NCBI RefSeq assembly: GCF_000321225.1
Contig: NW_004451657.1
Location: 193,980 to 257,979, forward strand
Length of the DNA stretch: 64,000 bases
From: Odobenus rosmarus divergens
Lineage: Eukaryota > Chordata > Mammalia > Carnivora > Odobenidae
Direction of reading: 5' to 3'
Each line of letters begins with the position of its first letter. Within the stretch, counting starts at the first letter, position 1. This document shows, one piece after another, positions 1 to 11,545 of this stretch. The notes below the pieces were generated by a model. That model was not told the origin of the DNA. It made no database searches and saw nothing but the letters and a program-made list of their open reading frames with translations. Position numbers and translations under genes: made by a program.

Positions 1-70
1 TCTTGGAAACAGTATGGAGCTTCCTCAAGAAGTTAAAAATAGAACTACCCTATGACCCAGCAATCCCATA
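1..70 (+). mobile_element. L1 LINE fragment, ORF2 C-terminal part
   Basis: The first 60 bases translate in the plus direction to the conserved L1 ORF2 tail motif ([16 protein letters not shown]). The similarity fades after about base 70. The left part lies outside the window. Old and non-functional. Confidence 0.75.
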
Positions 71-1270
71 TGAAATCTGGGGTGTCCTTCTTAGCCACTG
101 GTGAATAATAACCATCATTTATCAGATTCCCCAGACATCAGGTTATCAGAATCACATCAGTGGTTCTCAGACTGCGTGTATCAGAACCCCGGGGGGCGGC
201 TGAGGAAGCTCACGGAGGCCCAGATCTTGCAGGCTCCAGGCGGTTCTCCCGCCACCTGTGTCTGAGAGCTGCTGCCCATGACCACCCACACTAGCCGGAC
301 AGATGCACATACTCATCTTGAGAGGACCTCCTGGGTGTCGGGCACCGTGCTACACTATTTCTCAAGCAACTCCTTGGAGCAAATTGTTTATTTTTCCCAT
401 CTCACAGAGAAGAAAGAGCTCGAGAGAGGGGAACGAAGCTGCAAAGGTGCCACGGCCCAGCTGGGAGCAGCAAAAGCAGAGTCTCCATGTAGGTCTCTGA
501 ATGCAAAGATGCCGCGCCTGTCACGGGCAAGAAGGGGAGGCTCAGAACAAGGGGCCGCTCCCCAGGGCCTGGGTCTGGTGGCCCGGGGAGCTGCGAGGGG
601 CCAGCACTCGATGCGAGGGAGTCTCTCCCAGCCCCATTGCCCACTAGGAACACCAAGAGAATCTATTCTTTGTGCCATTGCCTGGCTCCACTGGGCCAGA
701 ACCAGAACTCTCGGTGGGTAGGTCTGACTTAATATGATGCTGTCACCTCCCCGGGCACCTAGGCAACCAGGGTACAAAGAATAACTCTGGAGCAGTGGGT
801 CTCACGTGAGAATCATCTGGAAACTGAGAATTCCCAATGCCTAGGCTCTGCTCAGTCCCACCGACTCAGGACCCCAACGTGCAGACCAGTTCTCAGTGGT
901 TTCTAAGTTGATTCCAATGTGCAGCCAAAGCAGAAAGATCTGGCTCAGGGCCCTGTGTGCTCCAGCGCCGGTCTCTAGCCAGGAGTGCTGGCATCCCCAG
1001 CAAGCTGGCTAGAATTGCAAGATTTCGGGTCCACCCGAGGCCTACTAAACCCCAAACTCTGGGGTGGGACCCAGCAGTCTGCGTTCACCAGCCCTCCGTA
1101 GGATGCTGATGCCACCGCAAGTGTGAGAACCTCTTGCCGAGAGCCTGGCTACTGGAAGTGGGGCCACAGGCCAGCCATGTCAGCGTCACCAGGCTCTTGT
1201 GAAAGGTACAGTCCCAGGCCCCACCCAAACCCAGGATCCAGAACCTGCAGTTTAAACAAGGTCCCCAGGG
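71..1270. other. Non-coding stretch with hAT (MER5-like) relics
   Basis: No exon can be supported. Around 158-200 and 797-900 there are pieces resembling the 'cagtggttctca' end of MER5-type hAT elements, and a clearer copy lies at 1008-1135. Open frames at 278-777 on both strands have no recognisable domain and look like chance. Confidence 0.5.
1008..1135 (+). mobile_element. MER5-like hAT DNA transposon relic
   Basis: The text 'ctctggggtgggacccagcagtctgcgttc...gatgctgatgcc...tgtgagaacctct' follows the right half of the MER5A consensus. Non-autonomous element without coding capacity; borders approximate. Confidence 0.6.
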
Positions 1271-1276
1271 GATTCG

Positions 1277-1279
<3 letters not shown>

Positions 1280-1325
<46 letters not shown>
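1280..1325. repeat. (CA)n microsatellite
   Basis: About 23 uninterrupted CA dinucleotides. This uninterrupted length predicts high length polymorphism. Confidence 0.98.
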
Positions 1326-1329
<4 letters not shown>

Positions 1330-1524
1330 ACTGCAAAGCGCCCCTCCTTCCTCCCCTCTCCCCACCTCCACTCTTAAATTAGAACCCCTCACCTCACCAG
1401 GGGTGAGGCCCACGTCCCATGTAAAGGTGATGCCACGTTGCTGGCAGGCCACTGAGTAATAAGACCAGAGTCCCACGAGCCTGGGTCCAAGCTGACTCGG
1501 CCACTGAGGACAGGACTGGTGGCA

Positions 1525-1690
1525 GCTTAGGGCAGCGGTTCTCAACCGTAACGTGCCTGACAACCAGCCTATGGGTGCCTCGAATTCTCCTTAACTGGCC
1601 TCTCCCCAGCTAGGTGGATCGCATGGGCTGGGGGCCCTGAATGTGCATTTCCACCCAGCGCCCAGGTGACGGAATGCTCAATGCCGAGAT
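1525..1690 (+). mobile_element. Diverged MER5-like hAT relic
   Basis: Begins with 'cagcggttctcaaccgtaacgtgcctgacaa' split over its terminal motif and contains 'tgaatgtgcatttcca', both expected in MER5-type elements. Strongly diverged and probably internally deleted. Confidence 0.4.
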
Positions 1691-1911
1691 CACAGTTGGG
1701 TACCCCTGGTTTAGTATTCAAAAGCTAGTCTATCAGGCTTTTAAGCCTCCTCTAGCTGGCACCATGTGGCCCTGTGACTCAGGCGTCTCACCTGGAAAAT
1801 GGGCTGTGGTGGTTCTAAATCATAGGTTGTTGTGAGGGAGCAACAGATGTGGAGAGCTAAAGTGATGAGCGATAAGAGTGCCCACTACAGGCCTGGAATT
1901 TCCAGGGTGAG

Positions 1912-2012
1912 TGCAGCCACCCCTCCCACCACCACCCCTGTGTCCACAGTCACCACCGCCATCTCCCCAACATCTCCATCACCATTACCACCACCACCAC
2001 CGCCACTAGATA
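1912..2012. repeat. Imperfect (CAC/ATC)n triplet-rich tract
   Basis: Plus strand runs through repeated cac, acc and atc triplets ('accaccacccct', 'ccaccaccaccaccgcc'). Low-complexity, not coding on present evidence. Confidence 0.75.
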
Positions 2013-3206
2013 GTCACAATACAGTCCCAGCAGCAAAGAATGCCAGTTTAGGCAGAAAGGCAGACAAGAAAGGCAGAAAGAAGGACAGAGAGCCAACTGT
2101 CACATAACCTGCTTCAATTTGCATCAGCATTTGTTCAGAACCTAATGTCAAGGGCGGAAGTGCAAAATAGTGACTGGTGTGGGAAGACCAGTGTGCGTGT
2201 TCTGAATACCCATGATTCAACCTCAAAAATCACCTAGGCCAGGTGTGCCCTGAGGGCATGACTGTGCACCTCTCATCTCCAAACTCTCCAGGGCCTGGCA
2301 CAGAATCAGGGGAACCAACAAGCCCTGATTTCCAAAGCCACCTTCCCACTCCATTCATGCCTCCATTCAATGGGAAAGTGCTGGATTCCGAAACTGGTGA
2401 AGTGGATATTTTCACAAAGCTATGTAGACATTTTTGGTATTTACATTAATCGACAACTGACAGAAAAGCAGAATGTCTCTCACTTCTCCATATTTTGCCC
2501 AAAGACACTGACCACTCTCCCAGAACGCAGGCCACACGGCGTCACACGGGGATTCCCAGCCCCGCTCGCTCCCTAGGATGTAAGTCCTTCAAAACCATGG
2601 TCCATGCTCTAATGTCTACAGTCCCACCATCAGATCAGTGGGCCCCTCTGGCCTGAAATGGGGGGTGAGCCCAGGACGGCTTCTCAGAGCAAGGGATGCT
2701 TTTCTCGACACTGCCTGAGCACGTTGGCTGAGAATCTTGCTCGGTTCTCCAACCCCATTCAACTTCCCACTCCCTCAAGCTGGCAGTGACCCCATCCTTG
2801 GCATCCATCAGACAAGCTGCAGATAACATTAATAGATCCCAGCTGCGGAAAACAGTGCCCCTAATGAGGAAGGAGTCAGGATCACAAAAGATAAAGAGAC
2901 CCAGGCCAGGCCCACATCTGAGTCCTGTGCTGCTCCAGCCCTGGCCTGGGCTTCTTCCTGTTGTCCCCAAGACCCCCCAGCAAACCAGGCTGTACTGAGC
3001 CCTGGGGAGAAGAGAGGACCCAGGCCCGGCCCAGCCCTTGGGTAGCTCATGGCCACCCCATCAGCCCAACCCATGTAGGGCATTAGTGCCAAGAGAGAAT
3101 CAGCCAGGGCATGGGAGCCCCAGAGAGGCAGTGTCCACATTCCATAAAGTGACTTTCTGTCCCCAGACACCCACGGCCCTGGGACTCTCTTCCCCAGGGG
3201 CCAGGA
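2013..3206. other. Unique non-coding sequence
   Basis: No domain, exon pair or recent repeat recognised. Short open frames on both strands overlap each other and lack codon structure or plausible products. Confidence 0.4.
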
Positions 3207-3501
3207 NNNNNNNNNNNNNNNNNNNNNNNNNNNNNNNNNNNNNNNNNNNNNNNNNNNNNNNNNNNNNNNNNNNNNNNNNNNNNNNNNNNNNNNNNNNNNN
3301 NNNNNNNNNNNNNNNNNNNNNNNNNNNNNNNNNNNNNNNNNNNNNNNNNNNNNNNNNNNNNNNNNNNNNNNNNNNNNNNNNNNNNNNNNNNNNNNNNNNN
3401 NNNNNNNNNNNNNNNNNNNNNNNNNNNNNNNNNNNNNNNNNNNNNNNNNNNNNNNNNNNNNNNNNNNNNNNNNNNNNNNNNNNNNNNNNNNNNNNNNNNN
3501 N
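3207..3501. other. Assembly gap (295 N)
   Basis: A run of 295 unknown bases. The right flank starts directly with a GGAA microsatellite, so the gap probably hides a longer tandem repeat. Long open frames that span it are artefacts of translating N. Confidence 0.99.
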
Positions 3502-3540
3502 AAGGAAGGAAGGAAGGAAGGAAGGAAGGAAAGAAGAAAG
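3502..3540. repeat. (GGAA)n microsatellite at gap edge
   Basis: Repeated 'aagg' units decaying into 'aaagaagaaag'. The array probably continues into the gap. Confidence 0.9.
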
Positions 3541-6500
3541 CAAGCTTCTTGTACCTGCAAGGCTCTGCTCACGAGACCTCCCTGCTCGGGATGCCTCCTG
3601 TGCACATTTGTTCCCTCCACAAACACTGACTGTGCATCTCCTGGGCTCCCAGCTCAAGTACAGACTGTGAAACAGTAACAGCTGCCCTCGTGTTACCCAA
3701 GACCTGGCAGGGGAGGCGGCTCAGATTCGGATGACTGCAAAGGATGTCGTCAGCACAGAGAGCCTGGGGGGGCTTCCTGGAGATGACCCCCAAGCTGCAT
3801 CTTCAAGGAGAAGTAGGAAGCCGGCTAACCAGGTTAACAAAGGATAAAATGATAAGACGTCAAACCCTACTGGATGTCCATGCATGTTCGTATGTGTTCC
3901 GCAGGATTACACCTACCACAGGCTACCGCCACCCCCCCAGGAGATGGAGAAAACAAGGGTCTCTTAATTTCTGCATTCTCTTCTCTGTTTGAGTAATTAC
4001 AACAAATAGTACCTCAGCCATTTTAGAAGGCAATAAAAATTAAAAAAAAAAAAAAAACTTAAGAGGGGAGAAATGAATATTTGAAGGAAAATTGATCCCA
4101 AAGCAAAGATTCTAAAAATGTAATGATTTCTCTATGGGGGGGGAGTGCATTTTGTCAAAAGCCTCTGCCACTATTTCAAAACTGGACCCCAAGAGGCTGC
4201 TCAGAATTGAACTCTGGGGGCAAGCACTTCTCTCTGTCTCAAGCTGACTGAGACGAGGGTGGGGCAGGGGGCACGGGACCGACAGGTGGACCCCGAGATC
4301 CTTAAGACACCTCCCCACTCAGCAACACTTTTTCAAATCTTTTATTTTTGCAAAGTTGCAAAACTACAGAAAAATTCCATGAATAGTACAATGAACTCCT
4401 TATTCCTTCATCTAGACTCACTGATTGTTCACATTTTTCCACATCTGCTTTATCTACCGATAAAGAATACATTTCCATCTATTTTTATCAACAATTGAAA
4501 GTAAGCTGCGGAAGTCACAGCATCTCACCCTAAATGCTGTGGCTTTTATCTCTTTAGACCAAGGACATTATGAAATCACAACACAATTAGCAAACCCAGG
4601 AAATGTTATCATTGATACATATTTCACAGTTCTGTACTTGATACGTTTCATATTCAAATGTCAGCAGTTGTCACAATAATGTCTCTGTAGCAATACGATG
4701 ATTTTTCTTGACCCAAGCCTCAGAGCACTTATTAAAAGCAACTGTTTGCAGGATGCAGCCATGTCTGTTAGAGATACTCTGGACCACAGACAGACTTCCC
4801 CGAATTAATCAAGTAGAAAAGTAAAATATAATGATAACCAAGAATAATAAGCATCACCAGGTAAAGAATAATCTTTGACAACAGGGTACAGCAGCTGGAA
4901 GGGACTCTAAGCGCAGAGAGAGAGGATGACAAATCTTCAGCTCATGCCAGCTCTGGTCTTTGGCTTCCGGCCTAAGAAAACACAAGCCACACGCCCTCCA
5001 GCCTGACTGTGGAGTCCCCTCTGTCGTTGGGAGCTGGCAGAGTGGACCAGTCAGGCCATGGGGCAGAAAAGCAGGGGACCTGAGCTCACACCCCTCAACC
5101 TCCTGAGTCACTCTGGAGAAGTCACACAGCTGCCATGGGCCTCAGTTTCCCCTCCCCTTCTGGCCCATTCTGACCCCTTGGCACTCCCAACTAGACCATG
5201 ACACCGATCTCCCTGCTGAGGACTGGTTTCTTCTGCTTCCCTCCACAGTGTGCTCCCCACGGGCCACCTCCTCACCCTCTCCCACCCCATGCAGCACCCC
5301 AGTCACCCTCTCATCCATGGTCACCCTGAGCCGTGCAGAGTTCTCATGCAGGGTCCCTTGATCCTGGCCATTACTACTTCTCTAAGAATTAGAAAGCAGT
5401 AAAATATATTCACAGACTCTCTGCTCTCCAGTGCCCTCGGGGTGAAAACCACACTCCTGGGCCTGAATGAGGCCCTTCCTCATCTGATCCCCACCTTCCC
5501 TTACCACCGATCCACTCCAACTCTCCCCACCCACCAAACCAACCGTCAGAAAGCAGCAACCCTGGCAGGTAGGTGAATTCTCTAGGCCTCTGTGGTTGAG
5601 GCCACGGAGGTTCAGAGAGGTTGAGGAACTTGCACAAGGTCACTCAGCTCAGGAGGGACAGACCAGGGCACAAATGAGTGAGCTGCTTTCATTCTACATA
5701 AAAAGCAAAACATTTCATTCACGCTGCCTCTGGACAAGGCTGGAAAGAACCCTGACAGTGGTTGGAAGGGTGGTGAGAATACAAATGAATGCCATTTTCT
5801 TGTTCTTTTCACAAGACGTTCATCATTTCATAGAGTTTTATGTTCATAATGGGAAACTATTAATGACTAGAAATCAGCAGATATCAGTGATAAAGAGTCC
5901 CACAGGCATTTCACATTGCAGATACGCTATGTACAGGTGATAAAGCTGGTGGCCTGATTTGAGCTGAGGACTCACCCCGTGGCTGGCACTGGGCGGGATT
6001 TCCCACCCGGCTCTGCCCAGGCAGAGGGACGCTGCCCTAGACCACACCTGCCCCATGCCGGCCAATCCTTGGCTGTCTCTGAGCCTGGAAAGACTTGGGA
6101 TTCAGGGCTTAGACTTCTTCTCTCCAATTAAAGCAATAGATGCTTCACAAGTCCCTTTAAAGAGGTTCTAAAGGGTAAGCATGTATTTATTTCATGATCA
6201 TGTTGAATCCCACCAAGGCCTCTGTCCTCTCTGCACCAGTTTCCTCATCCATGTAAGAGATAGAAATACTGACATCCATGGGGCCGGAACTGACATTCCT
6301 AATAGTGGTGAGGTACCCTGTTCCACAAACAATAAACGGCATCGTTACCATTTCTTGAGAACCTATTAAGTTCCAGATACTTTCCCATGCACTAAAGATA
6401 CAGAGATGAACAAGGCAGTTCTGCCCTGGGGGTGAATGGATGTCTAGTGGAAGGAAGAAATATAAATCCCTACAGGGCTTGAACTTGACCTTGAGCACAG

Positions 6501-8057
6501 CAGGGAGCCATGGAGAGGTTTCTGCCAGGGAGGGAAAGGTTGGACACCTGTGCATTTCAGACCAGTTGCTCAGGGTCCACACCAAGGGCTGCCTGGAGGG
6601 GACCTCCTGAGCTGAAGCTGTGTCTTCATCTGGTGAAGAAGAGGCCAGAGGCAAGCCACGGATAAGGATCCACACAGGACTTACAGCCCAAGTGCAAGGG
6701 ACAGGGAAGAATTCCTGAAGCTTGAGTTAAGCTGTGTTATACGTTTTGATCTATTTTTGAATCTCTCCAAACATTTGCCGAGCTCCTTACCACTCCTAGC
6801 TGCTGGGCTGTTTTACTGCAGGAACAAGGAGAAGCACTGTGCCACGTGACCCTGACCCAGTTGGAATGGGGCAGCAGGGCCAAGGAGATTAAAGGCTGGG
6901 AGAGACTACCTCCACATCTACAAATGGGGAACTAGAGGCTCTCAGACGTGGACTGATGGACCGAAGTTTCCACTGAATGTGCAAGACCAGGGATTTGAAC
7001 ACAGATCTGTCAGGTCCCAGGGCTTGCTTTGTGGTATCCCCTACAGGCTGAACCTCCTATCAGCATCCACAGCCTGGTGGCCAGGAGTCAGAGCCTGTCC
7101 AAATGGTGGGCAGGGCAAAGTCCTTGCTGTCATGAACAGTGACCCCTGCCTGGACACCCACTTGCACCCTGAAACCACAAGGGGAGCTTGGGGAGGGAGA
7201 GGGTGTCAGTAGTCAGACGCCAGGCTCCCTAAAGTGAAAAATATTTAGCAAACATTGATGTAGAGAAGAAGTGAGCTCCAGACTTGGAAGGGACATGTTA
7301 AAAGGCCATCTGGTGCCATTTCCCCATTGTACAGATGGGACGGAGAGCTGAGAGAGGAGGGTGTGTCTAATCCAAATGCACACAGGGCAGCAGCACTGGA
7401 ACCTCGACTCTTCTTACCCTGGTGTCATACTCAGCTTAGTGAAGGTTTATAAGCCACACCACCACCTGCTCCAGGAAGCCCTCCATGATCACCAAGATCC
7501 CTCCCCTGAAGGCCCAAGCCTCCCCAGGAAGCCTGTCGGTCAGATCCAGAATTGAGTCCTGGCTCCACCCCTTACTGCCTGTGGGACCTACATCAAGTCA
7601 TGTCACGGGAGCTGAGGTTGTCCTGCCTCCTGAGGCTGTGGCACAGATTAAGTGAATTAAGGCAACCCCTTCCCGGGACTGACCCGCGGACCGACCCAGG
7701 ACACGATAATGGCCGCATCTCTCCAAAATCAACGCCGCCACCCACGTCGGGGTCACAACCCCGTTGGCGGCCTGGGAAGCACCTGATTCCATCGTGCCTC
7801 TGAGCCTCTCGTGCTGCGGGCCAGCCCTCTCCTCCCCACCCCTGCCAGGCCTCCCCACCCCTGCCAGGCCTCCCCACCCCTGCCACGCCGCGCCCCAGGG
7901 TGCCGAAGCCACCCCTCACCGCCCCACCCACTTCTGGTCCTGCCCCACTTCCAGGCAGTCACACTGACTCCTCCCCTTCCACTTTATGTCCCGCCCCCTT
8001 TCCCCAGGGATGAAGAAACTACCACCGAGGAACCCAGTAGTGGGGAAGCCTTCAGAA
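3541..8057. other. Non-coding stretch with old repeats
   Basis: No exon supported. A stretch at about 4320-4700 resembles an old L1 3' region ('aatagtacaatgaactcc', 'acatttttccacatctgcttta'). Positions 5590-5665 and 7260-7370 resemble antisense MIR or similar old SINE text (for example 'ggttcagagaggttgaggaacttgcacaaggtcactcagct' in pieces). A homopolymer A tract lies at about 4040-4056. The rest is unique and unremarkable. Confidence 0.4.
7831..7886. repeat. Three-copy 19-bp minisatellite
   Basis: The unit cctccccacccctgccagg occurs at 7831-7849 and 7850-7868, with a third near-perfect copy from 7869. GC-rich, C-rich on the plus strand. Confidence 0.92.
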
Positions 8058-8073
8058 TGGACTGTGGTGTTTA

Positions 8074-8275
8074 TTTATTTTTTTTTAAGATTTTTTATTT
8101 ATTTGAGAGAAAGAGAATGAGAGAAAGAGAGAGTACGAGGGGGGCGCGGGTCAGAGGGAGAAGCAAACTCCCCGCTCAGCGGCGAGCCCGATGCAGGACT
8201 CGATCCTGGGACTCCAGGATCATGACCTGGGCTGAAGGCAGAGTCACATAACCAACTGAGCCACCCAGGCAGCCC
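8074..8275 (-). mobile_element. CAN SINE (SINEC), antisense
   Basis: Reads as poly-T, 'aagattttttatttatttgag', GA-rich body, then 'gagccacccaggc', the reverse complement of the SINEC head. It is flanked by a 16-bp target-site duplication, tggactgtggtgttta, at 8058-8073 and 8276-8291. The head is slightly mutated (cagccc instead of cgcccc). Confidence 0.95.
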
Positions 8276-9089
8276 TGGACTGTGGTGTTTAAGAAGAAGG
8301 CCGGGTTACCAAGTTGGTACAGTGTGGCCTGGTAAAATAGGAAATTTGCACACAAAACTGTGGGAAGAAAAAAAGACCAGAGGGTGCTTCTCAAACATGT
8401 TTTGCTTTTTTCGTGCAATGAAATCTTATGGGGGCTGGGGGGTCCACACGGAGCTGCTGCTTCTGGAACAACCCGCTGCCCAAACCTGACTCCCAGGCTG
8501 CCCTCCCTGAACCAGCCCGCAAATGCCCCTTGTGTGTGGGTGAGTGCAAGTTCTCGTCCTGAGGCCCCATGGCTCCCCTACTCTGACCACTAAATGGCTC
8601 TGCCACCTCCACCACCTCCGAGGGCCTGGTTTCCTCCCGGCCTCCTACACGGTGCTTGAGAGGAACATAAAGCACCCGCCTGGGGGGTACTCGATACAAG
8701 CAACAGCGGAGAGGCCCATTGCTCGCACCGGGCCAGGCAGCCCAGCGCAACGTGAGCCCTGCCCCATCCCCACCACCTGCTTCTTGGCGTCCCAGAGACC
8801 CTCCCAAGTGCCATCAATGGGACAATGCTGCAAAGCCATAAACCCACAGGAAACCAGGCCTCTCTCGCCCTCAGACACAGGCGTCTCCCAGACAGTGACC
8901 CTGCCCATTCTGCCAGGCAGAGAACGAAGGCAAGGAAGTGGCCCAAGGGCAGCCCCAAGTCAGTCTCCTGCCCCCAGGCCCAAAAGCTGCAACCAAACCA
9001 AGAGCTGCCATTTCTAAAAGCCTGCTCTCTGCCAGGCAATGTGCGGGGCATACCCATCTCAATCCATCCTCAAAACCTGTAAAACACAG

Positions 9090-9225
9090 AACAGTGCCAT
9101 CCCCATTTGACAGATAGGGAACACCTTTGAAAGAAGTGAAATCACTTGCCCACTGTTCACAGCTTATCAGTGGCAGAGCCAGGACTCGAACCCAGGTCCA
9201 TCTGACTCTAAGGCTACTTCCCAGC
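9090..9225 (-). repeat. MIR SINE relic, antisense
   Basis: The order 'ccccatttgacagatagggaa', 'cttgcccactgttcacagctt', 'agtggcagagccagga', 'gaacccagg' is the reverse complement of the MIR core through its tRNA-derived part. Confidence 0.7.
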
Positions 9226-9889
9226 TGCCCGAGGAATGGTGTCAGTTTGTTTCCTATCCTCAGGACTTAGCAGCGTGCCAGGCACACTCCCGGAAGGCAC
9301 CCAAGCACATTTTTAGGGAGGAACAGCAAGGCTCACTGTGCCATCACCCTCCCAGAACAAAGCATATTGATAGCAAATTAAATACCACTGAGTTAGCCTC
9401 AACACTTCCATAAAGCTATAGTTTCAAAATATTCCAGTTCATGAAAAGCTTCCAATATCAACAAAAAACCACCTACTTCAATTTCCCACCAAACACTCCC
9501 ACAAACACAAACAATTTCTGATAAAATGGCTACTCACATTCAAAACCCACATCAGAAAACTCCCATCAAATAGAGGGTTGGGAGTTGTTATCAACATTCA
9601 CAAGAACATGAGGAAACTTCCTCCTGAACATTCTGTGCCTGTGGAGTTTTCTTTAGCCCTTCACTGTAAAATCTTACAGATGCTGAACGGGAGGGAAAAT
9701 CTGAGGTGGGAACGAGCAATGGCAACTGATACTTGGGCTGCAAGAAAAGTAAAGCATCCTAGCGACACCCATATCCTCTCCCGTCAAACACAATGCAATA
9801 TAACTCAACCAACATGCACCAAGCAATAATAACCACGGTCCCCACTCACACCGCCGTCCCTGTGTGCTACAAAGTGTTCCAAACTTTCC

Positions 9890-10035
9890 CAGGTATCTAT
9901 TACCCCACAGCCCTAAGACATGGGTATTATTAGTGTCCCCATTTTAGTGTCCCAGCAGGAAGGGGTAGGTAACTTGGCCAAGGGGACCCAGCTAGCAAAT
10001 AGGGGTGCAAATAGGTGGTCTGGCTCCAGTGTCCA
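9890..10035 (-). repeat. MIR SINE relic, antisense
   Basis: 'ggtattattagtgtccccattttag', then 'taggtaacttggccaagg', 'agctagcaaatag' and 'tctggctccagtgtcc' follow the antisense MIR consensus; shown here in short pieces. Borders approximate. Confidence 0.65.
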
Positions 10036-11227
10036 TGTCCTTACCTGCTCTGCTATGTAGCTCCCGGCGACAGGTGTTACACCAGGACCTGAGCGTAGAG
10101 CCCCAAGGGTGGCTGGGACACAGCCTCGTCCAAAGGAAGGTCAAAGTGACTATTGAGCAGCTAGCCCTGGCAGTCGTGCACACCTGGGAGGGGAGAAGGC
10201 TGCCAGCCCCTGGGTGGCCACCAGGCATCAGGTGCTTTACACACATAATCCCAGGGCTCACAAGGTCCCGGAGAGACACGTGTTAGTCTCATCTCACGAG
10301 GACAAAATATCAGCTTAAAGCGAGTAAAGGATTCGCTCAAGTCCCTACCTTTGCTCTTTCAACTGCTACTTGCTGGCTCTTGGCAAGCTCCCTGCTCCAT
10401 TTTAGAATCTCCTCTTTATTGATGCGCAAAGTCCCCTGCGAAGAAGTCCCAGAAAAGGCCCCAGCTGTCAGGTGGTTTCTGTCCCGCCTCTACTGAAATG
10501 AGTCACTAGGCTGAGAAGTAATCACACAGCCAAGAACAGGCAGGGGCAGCCAGTGACTTTCAAGCAAACGTCGTTTGTGGTTTCCACATCCTTTCTACAC
10601 CAGCCACTCAATGTGCCTAGGGCACTCTTCAGCAAACACTGACCAAGCGCCTGCTGTGTGCACAAAGCTAGGGCAGAGCGGCCACAGAGCCTGTGTCCTA
10701 GCTCCTCTCAAGTAGGTGACTCTAGAAATGATGGGATTAGGGTGGGGCTGAGTCAGGTAGGGAGAGACCAGGGCCTCCAGGAGGGACATAATTACAGAGC
10801 TGGGGTGCTCGGCCCAAGATGGGCTTACCGCCAGGCTACTCCCTGCCAGGTTAGTACCAGCTGAGCCGGGGAGGAGGATGGTCAACAATGACCTCATCAG
10901 GTGTAGACATTTGCTGGCCCCGGGCTGGGCACGGAAGCCTCAGACATGACTCCCACGTGGGTCCTGAGCGGCAGCCGGTGAGCAAGAAAAACTACGAGAG
11001 AGGACAGCCCCACAGTGTGGTCAGGGCGGTGACAGAGAGGTGTGAAGGGCCCGGGGGCGGAGGGCAGGAGGCACCCAAGGAGATGAGTCTGAGGCACCTA
11101 GAGAGGCAGCAGAAAGGCAGTGCTAGGGAGAGGGCACAGAAGCCCAGGGTCAGGAGGAAGGAAGGGAGCCTGGCAAGTTCAAGGAAGGCACAGGGTTTGC
11201 CAGGGAGGGGTCAGTGTCCCGGAGGGC

Positions 11228-11545
11228 ATGTTTGTGTCCCACCCAGATTCCTGTGTTGAAACCCGAATCCCCAGTGTGATCGGATTTGGAGATGGGGCCT
11301 TCAGGGGAGTGATTAGAGTGGGATGAGATCGTGAGGGTACGGCCCTTGTAAGACACAAAAGAGCTGGCTTTCTCTCCTGCCCCCTCAGGAGCACACAGTA
11401 AGAAGGCAGGAAGACAGCTCACGTCGAAATCGACCGGCAGCCTGATCTTGGACTTCTCAGCCTCCAGAACAATGAGAAATACACTTCCAGTGTTTCGGCC
11501 CCCCCTCGTCTATGGTGTTTTTGTGACGGCGGCCTGAGCTAAGAC
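11228..11545 (+). mobile_element. MaLR-type solitary LTR (MST/MLT-like)
   Basis: Text typical of mammalian apparent LTR retrotransposons appears in order: 'gttgaaacccgaatcccc', 'ggatttggagatggggcc', 'cttggacttctcagcctcc', 'agaacaatgagaaat' and a terminal 'gagctaagaca'. No internal coding region is present. A non-coding solitary relic. Confidence 0.7.

Noticed and set aside
2829..3670. Open frames of 185-265 codons across 3,207-3,501
   Set aside because: Most of their length is translated N.
8074..8275. tRNA gene (SINE heads contain A and B box-like motifs)
   Set aside because: The tRNA-like part belongs to CAN SINEs with poly-A tails and target-site duplications. The same applies to all other SINE copies; no true tRNA cloverleaf was found.
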